Assembly (NCBI GenBank): GCA_002110485.1
Contig: MOWL01000003.1
Coordinates: 248,001-312,000, forward strand
DNA: 64,000 nucleotides
Reading direction: 5' to 3'
Origin: Emergomyces orientalis
Lineage: Eukaryota; Ascomycota; Eurotiomycetes; Onygenales; Ajellomycetaceae
Shown: positions 11,875 through 22,423 of the stretch, in pieces
How positions within the stretch are numbered: the first letter of the stretch is position 1
Layout: each line of letters opens with the position of its first letter
Program-made: the position numbers and the translations under genes
The notes under the pieces: generated by a model
What the model was told of the DNA's origin: nothing
The model's database searches: none
The model's input: only the letters and a program-made list of their open reading frames with translations

Positions 11875-13997
11875 TACTCCCAGTTTGCTTGTGAGCGTTT
11901 GTGAGAATCTGCTAATGAGGCGATGCTGCTGGAATTCTCCAACACCCTTGGCGGAAAATACGCGAGTCAGAACTTTGGTGCCTGTGAAGGGGCCACTCGG
12001 GCTGGGAATTTAGTTATCATCTAAGTGACAGCTAATTGAATTTTTCGTTTTTAGCTCTCCTTCCCAGCTGTTGACACGGTTCCGTATGATATCAGAAATT
12101 TATATTCTGGACAAAAACATCGTTTATTTGAGGGTGGCTAACTGGTAGGAGATATTGTCTTTATTCGGGCGGCAAGATTGAGAATCTGCGGAAATAATTA
12201 TATCCTCCTCTCTGCCACCTCCAGTGTCTCGGTTTTGCATCGAGATATTCACCAACCAGGGCTGGGAAGGCTAAGATGCTACGGCGGTGGCCTCAAACAC
12301 GAATGATCGAGACACTTTCAGCCTCTACCAACGATCTCACGTATTGGTTCAACCCCTGTTATTCAGCACTCATCACCAGGCAACTCAATCAAACGTCTGA
12401 GGCAAGCGAACTTGGTCGACATCGTCATGGGCAGGCAGAAGTAATGCATTGTACAGGACAGGGCATTTAGTTCCAATATTTATTGCCCCAATATAAATCC
12501 CCTCTCTTTCATGTTGACGTCATTCTCAGGCAATCATTTAGTACTATTGCTGCACCTTTGGGCCACACCTGAGATGGATTTTTCCTGCCTGGATTTGTTT
12601 ATGATGCATCACTGGTCATCTAAACCATAATAATCGGGATGTGGATAGCAAGTATTCAAATAGTAAAAGACGGAAGACGAAACTTGCGGACAAAGACAAA
12701 GTTGCAAGGAGGCTGGAGTGTTACATTAGGTTCGACCTGCTAAGAAATATCATCGATTCATGAGCGACATACATCTCACACATTTCTACCTAAATATATT
12801 CAATATCATTTAAAGCCTGAAAAAATAGGAAGAAAATCACTCTCAAATAAGTTGTATGTGATATTGGGGTATCACCAGTGTATATATTTTAATGGGGTGT
12901 GGTATTCCTCTCGGATTGAAAATATATTGAGGGTCAATCTGGTCCGGATATCTGACACAATATGAATTTCTTTCGCCCCTAATTCAACTGTGCGCCCGAT
13001 AATCCCGAGGAGCTGCATCAGCCATATAATTCTTTTCAGCTTGCATCGTGACAACCAGTTACCCCTGTTTCGTAGGGTGAGTGAGGAGCGCCACACCCAA
13101 GCCAGCAAATTCATGTTCATGCGCATACGGGTGTCGAGGAATAATTTTCGGCTCCTTGCCATCAATGGCCTTCACTACTCGAGGGCCATGCGGTAGAACC
13201 ATTCTCAGGTCGTCACCATACCGCTCAAATGTTAGATGCTTCTCCTCAAGGATGATGAAATGGATGTCTTGAGCGACAACCCCGTTCCGCCTGTACAGGA
13301 CCTTTTATCTTGTTTTTGGATCCTTGCTTCATGCCGGGCCTGATATTAAGGTCGAAAATCCAAAGTTCCCTTCCCCAATTCCCCATAAAAAGGTCTCATT
13401 GTAGCATCATGATTCTGCATCGCTATTGAACACCTGTGAAAAGACCCTCAAATGGAACTGCTACGCTAACTTCGCGTAGAGGTAGAGAAGAGCCTCTTGA
13501 GAGATCAGGAAGATCATGTTCATAATTTTCACCTATCGCCGTACATTTTGTCTATGCATTTGCGCGAATTGATGAAGCGGTCCTCTTTCCTCCTGGTGAG
13601 TCTCGAGTCTCGAAGATATGTCCATCGTCAGGGCTTGCTATATAATTGACAACGCTGCTGCGCCAGCTGGATCCAGAAGGACCACTATGTACCAGTGGCT
13701 CCACGTCGGCAGGATCTATATCATCGCGAAATAGGTGCCGCCTCCCATTTTAGCTTTGTTGGTATCCATTGCATTGCCCTGATATTATGGGCCGTTTCAG
13801 GGGTCACGATCACCCAGTTGTGCAGGCCCGAAACCAAGAACTTTCTGGGGCCATGAAACTGACATCAAAACTTGTGTAGGGAGTTGTTGAATCTCCCTGC
13901 ATTCGCTTTGAAATTCCCAGGCTTGCGAGCTTCATCCACCAGAAGGGTGATTTAGTAACCACAAAGACATTCTGCAACACACCCAAATTATAGCGTA
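11875..13997. other. Gene-poor stretch with an unidentified coding relic
   Basis: No intact gene. Between about 13,080 and 13,289 the minus strand has an open protein-like stretch (RNGVVAQDIHFIILEEKH ... HPYAHEHEFAGLGVALL) ending in TAA, with more degenerate coding-like sequence at about 13,470-13,700. The rest is non-coding with small spurious ORFs. Confidence 0.35.
13080..13289 (-). pseudogene. Unidentified coding relic
   Basis: About 69 codons open on the minus strand without an initiating Met. Composition is protein-like: ILEEKHLTFERYGDDLR, LPHGPRVVKAIDGKEPK and PRHPYAHEHEFAGLG. A possible acceptor (CTGTACAG) lies just upstream and a TAA stop ends the frame. I do not recognise the family. 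It could be one exon of a decayed gene continuing toward 13.7 kb, or a chance open frame. Confidence 0.3.
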
Positions 13998-14140
13998 TTT
14001 CACCACTTTCTCAGCCACTCTGTACAGCCACGCTAATTTAGTATGAGAGAGTACCTCTGAGACAAAAAGACAAACACAGGAAGGTAATTTCTCATACTAA
14101 ATTAGCGTGGCTGTACAAAGTGGCTGAGAAAGTGGTGAAA
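13998..14140. mobile_element. 143-bp palindromic MITE with TA target site duplication
   Basis: The terminal inverted repeats span roughly 13998-14047 and 14091-14140. Comparing them base by base gives one mismatch in 50 (CACTCTGTAC versus CACTTTGTAC). The termini are TTTCACCACTTTCTCAGCC and its reverse complement. The element is flanked on both sides by TA (13996-13997, 14141-14142), as for Tc1/mariner-type mobilisation. The spacer is only about 43 nt. There is no coding capacity, so it would depend on a transposase elsewhere. The near-identity of the arms points to recent origin. Confidence 0.85.
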
Positions 14141-14142
14141 TA

Positions 14143-15540
14143 AATACATTCATCACACCGGCTTAAGACTTACTGATTTCAGGCCGCGGAGTGTGAACCC
14201 CATCACATGTGTAAAGCAAAAAGCTTTATTCAGCTGCAATATAATATTCTGCATCTCAGTCTCAGACACTGGCTTCATCAAGCAGTTTATGTAAGTCTCC
14301 AAGCTCCAAGTATTATATCACCATGTACAGGTGTGTAGTTATCATTCTGTACCACATGATTTCCCAAGCAGGTCTATAGTTGCCTCCTTTTTTCTGGGTT
14401 TTGGAACCTCTTTCACCACCTGTTGATTACCACATCCATCATTCTTCAGATAAACAATCCAAAATCTCCTCTCTCTTCCATGTCATCATGTCTACCACAT
14501 TTCACAACCCCCTGTCTTCAGTTAGAAATGTTTCACCATTTGTGAAGGCCTGTGTCAGAAAAGATAATGTCAGGCTGAAAAATATCCAAGATATGATTGT
14601 CCATTGAAGATTGCTGACCCAACTTGGGTCTGAGGAGGAGATTCATGTAGAAAGGTGGAATCTCATCCAAACATTATTATTATAATGGATGTTGCAGGCA
14701 GCGTTGAAAAGTATGCAGATGGATTGGTTTCAGCAAACTTTCCAGTGGCAATGACCTGGGGAATGTATGAGAAAAGAGAATAGAAATGAGAAGTCTGAAT
14801 CGGGGTAAGGCGTCAGTGACAATGTGCTTCATGGCTTTATCTCAGTGCATAGCAGCTATGCAGCTCAACATCACCAGTTCCATCTGCTGGTTGGTTAGCC
14901 CGCCTAGTTGTATTTCCATCTCAACATTGTTTCAACAAACTCAATCATAGCCTGCCAGGCTGGGGAGATTTTTATCTAAATGTCAGTTTTGAACATCATC
15001 AATGTTCATGTAGAAAATAAATTGCCAACAACCTGATAAAAAAAATACCACATCCAATATTAAAAATCAATACAGCCATTTACCCTATCACCTAGCTCAT
15101 TTGAGCATAATTGAACACATACATATTCACAAAATTACAGATTGGCTGCGCACCTTAGGGAGTAGATGGATGAAGTTGGTAGTAGGTGTAGTTTCACTTG
15201 TCCAAGGGGTAGAGCCTGCTATAAGGTTTATTTATAAATCATAAATTTTGAGACATCTCCCAACTGATTGGGCCAGCTGAGAGCTCCTCTCAGATGCGGG
15301 AAGCGTATCGTCAGTCCAATCCAAGCGTACAAAAGCGCGGAAAGCGGCCTGGGGAATTTCGTCTTATGAGTAGAAGATGTCTGGCGCAAGACCGAAATGC
15401 GAATTAATGTCATTCTGGACCTCAGCATATCCAATCACCACAGACTATTAAAATTTCAGGAGGAATGCCTGGACACCCCGGGGACCAAATTACACAATGC
15501 TCTTCATCGGTAGGAGAATCATACTGGTGTTAATCATTCC
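14143..15540. other. Gene-free stretch
   Basis: About 1.4 kb of AT-rich, non-coding sequence with only ORFs under 80 codons and no recognisable domain. A few phrases on the minus strand look weakly protein-like (near 14,600-14,700) but are broken by stops. This may be an old transposon relic. Confidence 0.3.
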
Positions 15541-16739
15541 GTAGGGATTGATGTTAGCTATCGCTATTGGGACAATATTGGCCTGAATAAACGCATCAAA
15601 GCAAAGTACAGTCTGCTTGAACGACGACTGCAGGGCCTAATCTTGGATTTCGAAGCATGGCATTCAATACTTGATCCATCCTGGTATCTCCTGTTCCGAC
15701 TTGTTAGCGGCAAGTTGATGATCACAGCGCAGACTATTACAACCGTTCAGGAAATTAGAGCACTTGTTCATTCCTCTTGCACCATGTCACAAAAGCCCTG
15801 ATCAAAGCTGCCAGTCCTGTTCACTGGTTACTTATCAAATCACAGTGAACTAGCACATGGCTCCTCCTTGTGTCTCGCAACTGTTGCACAGACTGGGCAA
15901 ATAGATATACCGGACCATACAGCGTACCAGGAAGATGTGGATCCCAATATCGCTCCCAAGCCAGTGGGAGAGATGACACGGCTCCTTCCCATCGCAGACC
16001 CATTTTCCCTCGACTTCCTGAAATGTCTAGGCGTTTCCAGTAGGCAGTAGCCCAGGCTGTAGATGTCACTTTGCATTTTGTAGTATTCGTGTGGCCGGAA
16101 GCCCTGGCGGTTTGGGTGTCTGTACAGATTTCGGTGCCAGATCATGTCCGCGAACAGGGCTGAGTGGCCTGAGGATGGACGTAGTTGTTGAAGCCGACAA
16201 GGTACTGTTCGCTCATCTCTCCCGCAATGCCTGGTAGCATGATTATTGTTTCGGGCCGGATGTTCTTGTGCACGAAACTGGCGGTGTTAAGTTCTACGAT
16301 TGCCCTAGCAAGTGATCTACTGATTTGCAATTTTTGGGGTGGATTGGCACTCACTTGTCGTTGCTGGCAAAGGGAGCGTTGGGTTTGTGGAGAGAACTTG
16401 TCTCGGTCATGAGAGTACTTACTGCCTATGGACATCATTTGTTGAGCTTGCTAGCGAAATCGGAGGCGGAGCTCCTGTACCCAAGGGCGTCGTTGGACAT
16501 TTGCCCGAGCTAGGGCGCTTAGGAATAGACCGCTGGCGGCGTTGGGGATCAAGGAGAAATTGGTCGCCCAGGTGAAAACAAAGCTTCCTAGCCTTATGGA
16601 TCGGACATACACGGATGTGATGCTGTCGTGTTTGACATGTCTTGATAAAGGGGCGTCGAACATATTTGATGACGAGAAGGAGTTGTGGCGAGAATGGGAT
16701 ATTGAGTTGGCATTGCGTTTATTGAGAAGGTTCCTGTGA
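15541..16739. pseudogene. Degenerate fungal kinase-like (HeLo/NLR-associated type) gene with internally inverted core
   Basis: Three blocks of one protein family are present. On the plus strand, 15,549-15,798 encodes an N-terminal regulatory piece (KAKYSLLERRLQGL, DFEAWHSILDPSWYLL). On the minus strand, about 16,440 down to 15,990 encodes the kinase core (SLARAIVELNTASFVHKNIR, PETII, EQYLVGFNN, LYRHPNRQGFRPHEYYKMQS, DIYSLGYCLLE) with a frameshift near 16,145. On the plus strand again, 16,535-16,739 encodes the conserved tail (MDRTYTDVMLSCLTCLD ... WREWDIELALRLLRRFL) and its stop. The order in the intact family is regulatory piece, kinase core, CLTCLD tail, all on one strand. The family is common in filamentous fungi among heterokaryon-incompatibility/NLR-like signalling proteins. 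Assignment rests on remembered motifs. Confidence 0.7.
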
Positions 16740-16949
16740 AATTGGAAGGTATCAGAGTTTGATGGCATGCTTATTGAATTTGGATTTTCTTTTGACTGTG
16801 CAGAGCAAACAATGTCCCGAGACGGCAGGATTGGAAAAAAAGTGTGGGTGATAGAAATCTGGATGATCTCCATGTAGTCACGTGCTGCGAATAAAGGGGC
16901 CTCCACTTCCCTACCCGGGGGCCAGCCATGGTTATACAAAGAAAATCAT

Positions 16950-17985
16950 CTCATTACCCGTATCAACGAGATATCCTTCCACACCTGCGTGAAGGTAACG
17001 AGCGATGCTTTAAGGTTGATAAAATCCGCATCCCAGGGAAACCCCGTTGGTGAACTTAGATACTAGAGCATTCCCAAAGAGGGCTACTACTGAAGAGCCT
17101 TGAAATGCTGACCGTTCTCTAATCCCGTAACAACAGTGTGGTACAGGTTTGCCTGCTCGAGGCGGAATTTAGTTCCATAATTTCTGTTTCTCAGCGAGGT
17201 CAAGACTCTCGTAATCATCTGCAGCTGCGGTCTTGTCAATGTCTGTGATTGTGTCAGGTCATGTTTATGTTCACAGAATGCAGGGTAGCCTGCCTGTATG
17301 GATAGTGGGAGGATGGCGGCATCTTGCCAGTCAATGATTCTGAGTATTTTGGTGGAGTTAGGGGCGAGCAAGATATTTTTGGCCAGCTCAAGCCTGGGTG
17401 TTGTAGCAGAGGGGCAGTGAGGTTCGGATCTTTTGGGGGTATATGCGGGGCGATAAGGAGATACTTGGAGAGCAGAGAATGGTGTTCATGGGGATCAATG
17501 GGTTCATCTGTCTGAAGTAGAAAAGTGAAAAGTGTGTCGAATCTGAGATTTTGCGAGCTTCGCTAGCCATGCAGATTCTAGCCAGGCAGATGCTACCACG
17601 GCATCTCAAGGATTTGTCCCTATATCCAGGTAAGTTTTGAACAAGTAAGATGGTATTTACAGGAACCACCAAACCACCCCCTGAGAAAATCCATTGTTGC
17701 AACTTCACTCGCAGTTGCGTGACATGGCGGCCCAGCATGGGCGTAGGAATGCGGGAAATCACTTCTTGCTCATCATCCATAGTGAGAAGGAAGGGTTTAT
17801 TAATACCCCCCCCCCCTCCGCTAACTTGACAGTACGAACACAATGCTGCTGCTGCTGCTGCCCGTTGACAGCCGCCGCCGCCGCAGCGCAGGAGTTCTGC
17901 AACATTGAACCTGATATATTGTTCCTTCAGTCGCAGCTTTTCATTAAAAGTCTTTTTTTTTCCCTCCCCTGATCGATCAGCTTCA
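16950..17985 (-). pseudogene. Aminoglycoside-phosphotransferase-like (APH/AIM9-type) pseudogene
   Basis: Family motifs occur in order on the minus strand but in shifting frames. They are LRLKEQYIRFNVAELL (about 17,920), CVRTVKLAEGG, FLLTMDDEQEVISRIPTPM (about 17,770), ASEVATMDFL (one frame off), KDPNLTAPLLQHPGLS (about 17,420), then a frameshift into NILLAPNSTKILRIIDWQ, DAAILPLSIQAGYPAFCEH (about 17,330-17,270) and finally DADFINLKASLVTFTQVWKD (about 16,990). At least five frame breaks are needed, including one in a G/C homopolymer near 17,810, plus GCA/GCC-repeat expansions at 17,840-17,885. The catalytic HxD region is altered to HPGLS. Intact members are soluble APH-fold kinases of unknown substrate. 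The density of breaks argues against sequencing error. Confidence 0.75.
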
Positions 17986-20502
17986 ACAGCTCTTTCTTTT
18001 TTTTCAATTTTTTTTAAAAAGAATTTTAAGTCCAAACCAACCTCCAACCCCTGGACATATGACGGATTAGATATTCATTATTGGAATCAGGGTGGTCGTT
18101 GTCGTCGTGGGCTAATTGCTCGACGATGTAGGTGTAGATTGCGCGAATGAAACTGCCCATTGGCGGCAGCGCTTCAAGGGGTGAAGTAAAAATGGACGCG
18201 GGAACTTTTGTACCGTTGAATAGCAAAAGGAATGGGAGACGTCCACTTTGCTTTCTTATATCTAGTTGATGTTTTAGAGAAAGTGAGTGAGTGAGTGATT
18301 GTCTGTTACTTGCCTGGAGGTTGGTACTAGAGTAAAAAGCAAGAAAGCTGGAGTGGAGGTTTGAGCGCTCAGTTTCTGCTTAATAAAGGGGTTGTTTTAA
18401 TGCGGGAAGCCACAGCGATTTCACAAGGAGAACCGCTGCCGCGCTCAACCAGTTGAGTACAGAGCTGCAAGATTCGTACCCTCCGGTTGTATTTGTATAC
18501 CCCTCATAGACCTACTCCGCATGTAGGACATGTAGCTACAGTCCAGTCCGCATGGAGAGAAAAAAAATTATTTACCCTGAAAGTCTTTGGGGTTAACTTC
18601 TCTCATCTCACCCCGCCCCGAATCTTGCTGAACCACCACCTAGAACAAAACTAAAAATAAAAATTGTCACTTAGTATTATTTAAAGCCCAGTAAAAAACA
18701 GCGCAGCCCCGCCGCACCCGTTGCCGTGCCGTGCCGCGCCTCTGCTGTGGCTGGCCATCCAATCCATCCATTCCATTCCATTACCATCCGCATTATTTTT
18801 GTATCTCCAGCCAGGCATGCATGTATGTTTAGAGGAGATGGATGACTGCTGCCCACTGCATGCATGCATGCATCATCCCACCTCTCTCAATTATAAAAAT
18901 TCCAAAGAAAAAATCTTAAAAATAAAGTAGCCCTCCTCCTCCAACCCGTGTCATGGTCCCCGCGCCCCCCTACTCCTATCCAATAATAGCCATAGAAGCG
19001 GTAAATATATGCAGGAGAAAAAACGGGGTGGGGTGTCCGACAAGCAATGTCACACACCGAGAAAGGGTGACGATGGGGATAATGAGGAAAAAAGGGGGAG
19101 AAGCGCATTGGTAAGGGGAAGGTTGAAGGTTAGGGTGTGATGGGGCGTGTGTGTCACCCCATCCACACCCACACTCACACATCGCCCACGCCCACGCCCA
19201 CGCCCCATCCCATATATGAAGGAGGGATAAAAGGAGGCCTCCGTTTTGTATGTAGGTACCTAATTAGTCAATCTCCAGTTTTGGCCAGGTCCCGTGTGCT
19301 GTGGCGTTCTGATGCGGTGAGGAGTTAATTCCCAGGTACCTAGGTACCTAGGTAAATATTCGGTGCCTATGGTTAATTGGTTCGTTAACTAAGTTAAGGT
19401 CCCCGGGGGGGGGGGTGGCGACAAGGTAAATAGGGAAGGGTAAAAGAGAGAAAGAGAAAGAAAGATATTCCCCCGTTCCCGTTTCGGATTCCGGTTGCCC
19501 CTCTCCTCTCCTTTCCGTTGTTTGGTGTGATTGTAATTGTGGGGGATTGGATGTGGACGCGGATGGGCATTGGCATGGATGTTGGGTGCGGGCAGCTTAG
19601 CGTGGGTGGTGGGAGTGGGGAGAAAATTAGTTAAGGGTTGGGCGATTATTTGTGGCTGTGCCTGGTCTCGGAAGGGCGTCGTTGTTGTCGCTGTCCACCC
19701 GGCTCGTGGACTCGCCCCGTCCAAGGCCCAATTTGGGGTTAGCAGCTGCGGAAGGGGATGTACCCACGCAGTATCGACTCCAGTAATTCAGGTTTTTGTT
19801 TTTTCTCCAGCGCGTTTGTCACGCTCACAAGGAATGGAATGGAACAAAAGAAAGAAAGAAAAAAGAAAAGAGCAACAAAGAGTTAAACTTAACTCCATAC
19901 ACAGTCCGTTTCAGACCAACATACAACCTCTCTCTCCGCGGATATCCAAGTTTACCTATGAATTAGATATATTCCACCAATTTGCCAATTTCCTCCCTTC
20001 AAAATAAAATACAAAGAAAATAATTCAGGAAAATATACGCATATCCCCTCCCATCCACCCCATAAAAATTGCGGTTGAATTCAAAATTTTCTGTCCTGTA
20101 ACAAGCAGCGGTTGGCGAGTTACGTGTGGACTGGCTATAATTTTATTATTTTTATACAGATTTTCTAGTTATTTCCACCCACGCCAATCAGAATGACCGT
20201 TTTATATATCTCTGATACCACCACCGAGCCCCGCCCTTCTCACTTAATTCTCTCTCCACTCGCTCACTCACACCCCCCAGGAAAAACAGGAACCTTACCA
20301 GGCCCTTCGACCGAGCTAGAACCCAACTTCGATACCTAGGTACATGTGAGGACAATAATATAAAACTTGTGCCTAGGTAAGTAATTTTTATTTTGTTCAC
20401 CCCACATGCGCGTGTGTGCCCGGGGGGGGGGAGATGTACGCAGCAGCAGTTGGTTTGGTGGACCCCTGGTAGCCCTATAAAATCGATGATATAGATATAT
20501 AC

Positions 20503-20556
<54 letters not shown>

Positions 20557-22423
20557 TTATATATATATTATACGGTGTAGTCTGTAGTTTGTGGCTTGTG
20601 AGGGGATGAAGAAATTCGCTCATACAAATAATGTTTTCCCTCCAACCCCCTTCCGGTTGAAAGGACTAACCCTAACCTAACCTAACTACCTAACTCTGCC
20701 TCGCTCTGCCTAACTCTACTCCGTACCCAACTCTAACTAACTAACTGGTGAGTGGTGAGTGGTGAGTGGTGGGTGGATGGTGGGCAGATGTGAGTGGTGA
20801 GTGCAGCGGAACTAACCGGGCGGGATAGAGATTTGTAACAGTAGCATGTATGGGCCAATACGGGGGACGGGGTATTCAGTTTTCTCTGTCTCTCCGTCTC
20901 TCCGCTCTGCTGTCCTCCTTTGTTGGGTTGGGGCATGTGTGTATTTACGGTATTTTAATAACCCAGCCGCACACCCACACACACCCACGCCCACATCCAC
21001 CCTCACCTCTTCCGTAGATAATAAATGCATGGAGGGGGAAAGGGAAAGGATATAGGGTAGAAGGGTGGGCAGCAGGTTACTCTAGCGTGACGAGGTCATC
21101 TGCCCATCAGTAAATTCCCACCATAATTTATATCATTTTTTATTCTGATCATAATTACGGATCCTCTCGTTACACCACCCCCCCCCGTTACGTCCTCAAT
21201 ACACCCTCCGGGAGTCTGGGTAGACGAGGGAGATTCCGGCGAATCAGCGGGCGTGGAGGGAGAGGAGACAACTATTGCCACCGCAGCCACACCAACTTAT
21301 TTCCACGATAACTGAGCTGGGCCAGGCTAATGCCTCCAGCTGTTCTCCACTCCTCCCCCCTCCTCATTCTCCGTGTGCCACACGTCCCATCATTCCCCCC
21401 CAACACTGCGCCCTAATGCCCGTTCTGTGCCTTCATTACTGTGCCTCCACTAACTACCTACCTAGGCGCCTAGCTAGGCACTGGTAATCTTAACAATAAT
21501 AATATACTGGGTGCTGGCGCTGGTGCTGGTGCCGGTGCAGCACACAACGCCGCCTGGTGTTTCTTTTTATTTGATTTTTCACCTGCTGGCCGTTGTTTGC
21601 TTTTTTTTTTTTTTTTTTTCTCCCTTGCCCGCAGCGAGTCGGGGGTTGATTGTGTATTTTTTAAGTCGTAATCTGTAATCGGTTATCTGCCATCCGTAAC
21701 ATATCTGTAATCCGTAACCGTTCCGACTTCCCGCGCGCCCTTTGTGTCCCCCTCCTCCCCCCTATCCCTTGTTTCCACTGCCCACCCGGCCCTTGTTTCC
21801 ACCGCCTTCCCCATTCCTCCCTCCCTTTTCTCCTCTCTCCTCCATTTCCCAATTCCCAATTCCCACCTCAACTTCAACCTCAACTTCAACTTCAACTTCA
21901 ACTTCAGCTTCAACTCCGCTCTCTTGACCTTCCTCTACTCCTCTTCTTCCATCATTCAATCTATCAACTTCTTGTTTCCCCCCCTCTATATACCTGCTCC
22001 CTACGCCGCAGCTGTTAGATTGCGGTTAATTTTTTTTCCCTCTAGGGCGCCTCCCTCCACCCCAGCTCATGAAACTGGGCCGATATTATTACCCATTAAT
22101 TCCCCCGCCTTGCGAATGTGCCGTTGTCTCTAGTCTGTCTACCGTGTTGCCTTTGTGCAATCAATCCCCCTTCAGACTATTCCTCATAAATCTTTCTGTT
22201 CTTTATAATATATACATATATTTTGTCGCACGAGCCGCTCAGAGCCTCTCCTCTTCTCTTCCACCCCACCAACAACCCTCCCTCCCCCCCCCCCCCCGGG
22301 CCCTCTCTAAGCGTAGCGGATATCCTACATAATATACTATATCTCTCCACTCCCTTCGCATTTTGGAAGCTGCGCCAAAAGTTTCTTTGTCTTGATTCCA
22401 TCGTCGACATCTCCTCCGTCGCA
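17986..22423. other. Long low-complexity intergenic region upstream of the Zn2Cys6 gene
   Basis: 4.4 kb without a credible gene. It holds many simple-sequence stretches: ATGC repeats near 18,860, CCACGC/CACACC repeats near 19,160-19,205, a C-run near 19,405, palindromic CCTAGGTA units (19,332-19,354, also near 20,335 and 21,460), the CT microsatellite at 20,507, AACCTAACCTAACC at about 20,670, GAGTGGT repeats near 20,750, and ACTTCA hexamers at 21,865-21,915. The last part probably carries a long 5' UTR and promoter for the regulator downstream. Confidence 0.5.
20507..20554. repeat. (CT)24 microsatellite
   Basis: An uninterrupted run of CT dinucleotides, 48 nt, followed by an AT-rich tract. 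It is likely length-variable between isolates. Confidence 0.95.

Noticed and set aside
16451..16939. 162-codon minus-strand ORF upstream of the kinase core
   Set aside because: The plus strand of the same DNA encodes the recognisable CLTCLD tail of the kinase family, so this frame is its shadow.
17388..18047. 219-codon minus-strand ORF as a gene
   Set aside because: The frame passes through several different true frames of the APH-like pseudogene plus A-rich flank. It is open by chance, not a protein.
20668..20690. Telomere-like CCCTAACCTAACC sequence
   Set aside because: Only one imperfect copy in a region of mixed CTAACC/CTAACT simple sequence; no array. Not evidence for a telomere or fusion site.
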